Source: Thiocapsa sp. KS1 (GTDB lineage: Bacteria; Pseudomonadota; Gammaproteobacteria; Chromatiales; Chromatiaceae). Taken from it: 36,299 nucleotides of DNA. The DNA is taken from assembly GCF_001499735.1 (NCBI RefSeq), contig NZ_LN848257.1:2305403-2341701 (forward strand), written 5' to 3'. How positions within the stretch are numbered: the first letter of the stretch is position 1; each line of letters opens with the position of its first letter. A model generated the notes under the pieces. The model did not search any database. It saw only the letters and a list, made by a program, of their open reading frames with translations, and was not told the DNA's origin. Shown piece after piece: positions 32,895 through 36,299 of this stretch. The position numbers and the translations under genes are program-made.

Positions 32895-33761
32895 CTAGAC
32901 GAGTGTCGCATCGATCACCTCCGCGAGTGCCGCAATGGTCTCGGCATCGTCGGTCAAGGGCTCGACCAGCGCGGCGAGACAGGCGTCGCGTGGGTCCATG
33001 CCGGCCTGGATCAGGGTCGCCGCATAGACGAGCAATCGCGTCGAGACGCCTTCCTCCAGATCGTGGTCCTTGAGTACGCGCAGCGAGCCGGCAATCCGCA
33101 CCAGCAGCTCGGCCCACGCGCTGTCGATCCCGGTCTCGCCGATGAGGATCGCGACCTCCAGGCGCGGCGCGAGAAAGCCGAGTGTGACGGCAACGAAGCG
33201 CTGGCGCGTGCTCGGCTTCATCCCCTTGAGCAGGTTCTGATAGCCGGGATTGTAGGAGACGACCAGCATGAATCCGGGCGGCGCTTGCAGCGTCTCGCCG
33301 GTGCGCTCCAACGGCAGGATACGTCGATCGTCGGTGAGCGGATGCAGCACCACCGTGGTGTCCTTGCGCGCCTCAACCACCTCGTCGAGATAGCAGATGG
33401 CGCCCTCGCGCACCGCACGCGTGAGCGGACCATCGCTCCAGAAGGTCCCCTCGGCGCCGATCAGATGACGCCCCACCAGGTCCGCCGCGGTCAGATCGTC
33501 ATGACAGGCGACGGTGTAGAGCGAGCGCGCCAGGCGCTCGGCCATATAGCGCACGAAGCGGGTCTTCCCGCAGCCCGTCGGCCCCTTGATCATCACCGGC
33601 AGACGATTGTGGAAGGCGTATTCGAAGAGCGCGACCTCGCGGCCTTGCGGCTTGTAAAAAATGGACTCGCGCTCCGTCTCGCCGGACGCCTGCGCCGCGT
33701 GACCGGCCATCGCGCCGGTATTCGGAATCGAGATCGGACGAACGGCGTGTCTGGATGTCAT
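32895..33761 (-). CDS. norQ: NorQ, MoxR-type AAA+ ATPase
   Basis: A 288-aa AAA+ ATPase of the CbbQ/NirQ/NorQ group. Walker A is KGPTGCGKTRF, Walker B is GAICYLDEVVEA, and sensor-type residues follow in MLVVSYNPGYQ; TRQRFVAVTLGF is the arginine-finger region. It acts with the VWA protein NorD as a chaperone pair activating NO reductase. CbbQ (RuBisCO activation) is nearly the same in sequence, but the neighbours norE, norF and norD decide in favour of NorQ. ATG 33761 is used. Six bases separate its start from the stop of the norF-like gene. Confidence 0.92.
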   Translation of the reverse strand: MTSRHAVRPISIPNTGAMAGHAAQASGETERESIFYKPQGREVALFEYAFHNRLPVMIKGPTGCGKTRFVRYMAERLARSLYTVACHDDLTAADLVGRHLIGAEGTFWSDGPLTRAVREGAICYLDEVVEARKDTTVVLHPLTDDRRILPLERTGETLQAPPGFMLVVSYNPGYQNLLKGMKPSTRQRFVAVTLGFLAPRLEVAILIGETGIDSAWAELLVRIAGSLRVLKDHDLEEGVSTRLLVYAATLIQAGMDPRDACLAALVEPLTDDAETIAALAEVIDATLV

Positions 33762-33767
33762 CTGTGC

Positions 33768-34061
33768 TCAACCGGCGAGTGTGAAGGCGATGGTGATCAG
33801 GGTTCCCGGGATCAACAGCCACAGGAGAATGACGAACCGCCAGGGTCCGCGTAGGCCCTTCAAACCCATAAAGAAATCGCCGATGAGCTGACCCTTGATC
33901 AAGGCAAAGCCCAGGACGAGCAGCGACAAGACCAATGCCCTGCTTCCGGAGAGCAGGTCGAAATGGCCGAGGGCGAAGGTCACCAGCGTCAGCACGACGA
34001 GCAGCAGATAGACCCGTGTGCAGGGACGCATCGCGGTTTGCGTTGTCATGACGGCATTCAT
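33768..34061 (-). CDS. norF: NorF-like / cytochrome c oxidase subunit IV-like protein
   Basis: A 97-aa membrane protein with three TM helices (VYLLLVVLTLVTFALGHF, ALVLSLLVLGFALIKGQLIG and RFVILLWLLIPGTLITIAFT). The motif FALIKGQLIGDFFMGL is typical of the small subunit-IV-like proteins that accompany NorE. In nor clusters this partner is called NorF. The ATG at 34061 overlaps the norE stop (ATGA); a second in-frame ATG at 34049 is possible. Confidence 0.85.
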   Translation of the reverse strand: MNAVMTTQTAMRPCTRVYLLLVVLTLVTFALGHFDLLSGSRALVLSLLVLGFALIKGQLIGDFFMGLKGLRGPWRFVILLWLLIPGTLITIAFTLAG

Positions 34062-34642
34062 CGCATCACATAGACCAAGGGGAAGAGAATAAGCCACACC
34101 AGATCGACCATATGCCAATAAACACCGCCGGTCTCCATGCCGGTATGCTCGCCCGCAGAGTAAGCCCCTTGGTGCGTCTTCAACGCCACCGCCGCCAGGA
34201 TCACCATACCAAGCACGACATGCAGGAAATGGAAGAAGGTCAAGGAGAGATAAAACATATAAAAGGTGTTGCTGCTCAGCCGCACACCTTCGCCGAAATG
34301 GTGGACATACTCCGCCGATTTGACGAACAGAAACAGGCCGCCCATGGCCAGTGCGGCAAGCAGCCAACGCACGCTCGTTTTGCGGTGATCCTCGCGGATC
34401 GCCGCAAGGGCGCGCACCACGAAATAGCTGCTGGTGATCAGGGCCAGGGTGTTGATCAGCGCTGCGCCCTTATCGAGCGTGGCCTGGTATTCATTGAACA
34501 TCGCCACGTCGCCCATGCGCGCGAAGGCATAGGAGGCGAAAAAGATGGCGAAGACCGCCAGCTCGGCGAGGATGAAGATCCAGATCGCCAAATCACCCGG
34601 CGGGTAACGGACGGGCGGTGCTGCCGTGAGCGTTGCGGACAT
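34058..34642 (-). CDS. norE: NorE, cytochrome c oxidase subunit III-like protein
   Basis: A 194-aa five-TM protein of the heme-copper oxidase subunit III family. Typical blocks are LAIWIFILAELAVFAIFFASY, KGAALINTLALITSSYFVVRA, KSAEYVHHFGEG, SLTFFHFLHVVLGMV and YWHMVDLVWLILFPLVYV. At 194 residues it fits NorE rather than the longer oxidase CoxC, and a subunit-IV-like gene and norQ follow. NorE supports full NO reductase activity in Paracoccus and Rhodobacter. It is the first gene of the cluster, with a perfect FNR box about 98 bases upstream. Confidence 0.9.
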   Translation of the reverse strand: MSATLTAAPPVRYPPGDLAIWIFILAELAVFAIFFASYAFARMGDVAMFNEYQATLDKGAALINTLALITSSYFVVRALAAIREDHRKTSVRWLLAALAMGGLFLFVKSAEYVHHFGEGVRLSSNTFYMFYLSLTFFHFLHVVLGMVILAAVALKTHQGAYSAGEHTGMETGGVYWHMVDLVWLILFPLVYVMR

Positions 34643-34733
34643 CGAGGGCTCTTGATCAGGTCGAATTGGGTCGGATCGGGCGTCGGCGGCCCTTGATTGG
34701 CCTGCATCCTAGCGGTGCGGTCGGATATCGGCT

Positions 34734-34747
34734 TTGATCGACATCAA
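34734..34747 (-). promoter_or_regulatory. Perfect FNR/ANR/DNR box upstream of norE
   Basis: TTGAT-CGAC-ATCAA matches the FNR-family consensus in all ten positions. The centre is about 98 bases before the norE start. It also lies 140 bases before the divergent chromate-transporter gene at 34882, so it could serve either side; the nor cluster is the more likely target. Confidence 0.75.
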
Positions 34748-34881
34748 ATCGCGCCTCACGATCTGCCGATATCATCCGGGCGCGAGTCGGGTTTCCGGAG
34801 AAGTTGCCGGCACTCCACCGCGACCGACGCCAACCGCCGACTCGACCGGTCCGGTCAAACGTGCACACATCGAGGTAAGCC

Positions 34882-36285
34882 ATGTCCAGCGCGCGCGAGG
34901 CCACAGCCCCCTACCCGCCCAAGCTACCCGCAACCCCGGTCGGCGACGCCCCGCCCGCGCATGTATCGCTGCGGGAGGCGTTTCGCTATTGGCTCAAACT
35001 CGGCTTCGTCAGCTTCGGCGGACCGGCCGGCCAGATCTCGATGATGCATACCGAGCTGGTGGAGCGCCGACGCTGGATCAGCGAGCATCGTTTCCTGCAT
35101 GCGCTGAACTACACCATGGTGCTGCCCGGCCCGGAGGCGCAGCAGCTCGCAACCTATATCGGCTGGCTGATGCACGGGACGCTCGGCGGCATTATGGCGG
35201 GTGTCCTGTTTGTCCTGCCGTCGCTCGCGATCCTGATCGCGCTGACCTACGTCTATTTAGCCTACGGCGATCTGCCCGTGGTCGCCGGCATCCTCTACGG
35301 GATCAAACCGGCAGTGACGGCAATCGTGGTATTCGCAGCCTGGCGCATCGGGTCCAGAGCACTGCGCAACGGCGCACTCTGGGCGATCGCCGCGGCGGCC
35401 TTCGTCGCCATTTTCGCGCTGAACGTGCCTTTTCCGGCGATCGTGCTCGGCGCGGGCCTGATCGGCTATCTGGGCGGGCGCATCGCGCCGGATCGATTCA
35501 AAACCGGCGGCGGGCATGGGTCCGGAGACGCCGACTATGGTCCGGCGATCATCGACGACAACACGCCTCTGCCGGCGCGCGCTCGCTTCTCTTGGCGGCA
35601 TACCTTGGGCTACGCCCTGGTCGGACTCACGCTCTGGGGTCTGGTCGAGGGTCTACTCTGGCTCGGCTACGGCTGGCAGGGAACGCTGACCCAGATGGGC
35701 TGGTTCTTCACCAAGGCGGCGTTCGTCACCTTCGGCGGCGCCTACGCGGTGCTGCCTTATGTCTATCAGGGCGGGGTCGAGACCCACGGCTGGCTGACCG
35801 GGACCCAGATGATCGACGGGCTGGCGCTGGGCGAAACCACCCCCGGACCGCTCATCATGGTGGTCGCCTTCGTCGGCTTCGTGGGTGCCTGGACCAAGGA
35901 GATCTTCGGCCCCGATGCCCTGCTGCTCGCCGGGATCGCGGGGGCGAGTGTAGCCACCTTCTTTACCTTCCTGCCGTCGTTCCTCTTCATCTTGATCGGT
36001 GCGCCGGCCATCGAAGCGACGCGGCATGATCTGACGTTCACCGCACCCTTGACCGGCATCACCGCGGCCGTCGTCGGGGTCATCGTCAATCTGGCGGTGT
36101 TCTTTGCCTGGCATGTCCTCTGGCCCGAGGGCAGCGCGGCGGCGCCCTTCGCCGGAGCCTTCGAGTGGTTCTCGCTGCTGCTCACGATCGCGGCATTCGT
36201 CGCGCTGTGGCGATTCAAGGTCGGCGTCATCCCGGTGATCGCGGCCTGCGCACTGGCTGGACTGGGTTACTCGCTTTTCCTTTAA
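34882..36285 (+). CDS. chrA: ChrA, chromate ion transporter (long, two-domain)
   Basis: A 467-aa inner-membrane exporter of the CHR family. Two homologous halves are visible: the N-terminal half begins FRYWLKLGFVSFGGPAGQIS and continues LNYTMVLPGPEAQQLATYIG; the C-terminal half has GWFFTKAAFVTFGGAYAVLP and GLALGETTPGPLIMVVAFVG. These FGGP/FGGAYAVLP and PGP(E/L) motifs define ChrA. About ten TM helices are expected. GAGGTAAG upstream of ATG 34882 is a good ribosome site. It is divergent from norE. A 40-residue stretch in the middle (RIAPDRFKTGGGHGSG) is a hydrophilic linker between the halves. It likely exports chromate (or sulfate-like anions). Confidence 0.94.
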   Translation: MSSAREATAPYPPKLPATPVGDAPPAHVSLREAFRYWLKLGFVSFGGPAGQISMMHTELVERRRWISEHRFLHALNYTMVLPGPEAQQLATYIGWLMHGTLGGIMAGVLFVLPSLAILIALTYVYLAYGDLPVVAGILYGIKPAVTAIVVFAAWRIGSRALRNGALWAIAAAAFVAIFALNVPFPAIVLGAGLIGYLGGRIAPDRFKTGGGHGSGDADYGPAIIDDNTPLPARARFSWRHTLGYALVGLTLWGLVEGLLWLGYGWQGTLTQMGWFFTKAAFVTFGGAYAVLPYVYQGGVETHGWLTGTQMIDGLALGETTPGPLIMVVAFVGFVGAWTKEIFGPDALLLAGIAGASVATFFTFLPSFLFILIGAPAIEATRHDLTFTAPLTGITAAVVGVIVNLAVFFAWHVLWPEGSAAAPFAGAFEWFSLLLTIAAFVALWRFKVGVIPVIAACALAGLGYSLFL

Positions 36286-36299
36286 GGCGATTTCCGGGA

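Noticed and set aside
32895-33761. CbbQ, with the norD-like gene as CbbO (RuBisCO activation)
   Set aside because: The neighbours are norE- and norF-like genes and there are no cbb genes in the window; the FNR box also fits nor.
34058-34642. Cytochrome c oxidase subunit III of an aerobic oxidase
   Set aside because: It is short (194 aa), is followed by a subunit-IV-like protein and norQ, and no subunit I or II genes are present.
1-36299. CRISPR arrays, tRNA/rRNA genes, insertion sequences
   Set aside because: I looked for regularly spaced direct repeats, tRNA-like cloverleaf ends and transposase motifs and saw none; the repeats found are palindromic and dispersed.

Overview
The window looks like chromosome of a phototrophic gammaproteobacterium, most likely a purple sulfur bacterium (Chromatiaceae, Thiocapsa-like). 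The main clues are a bchE gene (anaerobic bacteriochlorophyll cyclase) with a PpsR/CrtJ-type operator, a DsrC-superfamily protein, a midcut-by-XrtH surface protein, high GC, and several families of GC-rich palindromic repeats. The genus is inference. I saw no tRNA, rRNA, CRISPR, transposase or prophage genes.

Layout. 1-3.2 kb: a TorS-like hybrid kinase facing a TorR-like regulator, with a palindromic repeat between them. 3.3-9.4 kb (minus strand): a periplasmic nitrate reductase operon napD-napA-napG-napH-napB followed by a lone cyclic-nucleotide-binding protein, with a perfect FNR box upstream. 9.7-12 kb: an unknown membrane protein and an AAA-ATPase/PD-(D/E)XK protein. 12.2-15.3 kb (minus): a DevBCA/MacAB-type exporter. 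15.7-17.4 kb (minus): bchE. 17.6-19.8 kb: hemerythrin, DUF2249 protein and an NnrS-like membrane protein, all typical of NO/denitrification neighbourhoods. 19.9-23.8 kb: a V4R sensor plus a SiaA-like phosphatase, converging on siaD-, siaC- and siaB-like genes. 24.2-26.7 kb: a cysteine-less DsrC-like fusion protein divergent from a LysR regulator, then a second hemerythrin. 26.8-28.6 kb: a secreted unknown, an SCO1/SenC copper chaperone and a midcut-by-XrtH protein. 28.6-29.2 kb: a decayed Uma2 gene. 29.4-34.6 kb (minus): norE, norF, norQ, a 3-TM protein, a polyferredoxin and norD, without norCB. 34.9-36.3 kb: a chromate transporter.

How it fits together. Six FNR/DNR-type boxes (TTGAY-N4-RTCAA, one with a mismatch) lie upstream of nap, the exporter, bchE, the first hemerythrin, the secreted/SCO pair and norE. 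This suggests one low-oxygen/NO regulon covering nitrate reduction, NO handling, copper delivery and anaerobic pigment synthesis. The bchE promoter adds a perfect PpsR/CrtJ palindrome, so activation and repression seem to meet there. Two copies of a 193-bp element lie in opposite orientation at 18.3 and 29.2-29.4 kb and bracket 10.7 kb. Each provides the stop codon of the neighbouring gene, and the TAG stops of two further genes lie inside a second repeat family.
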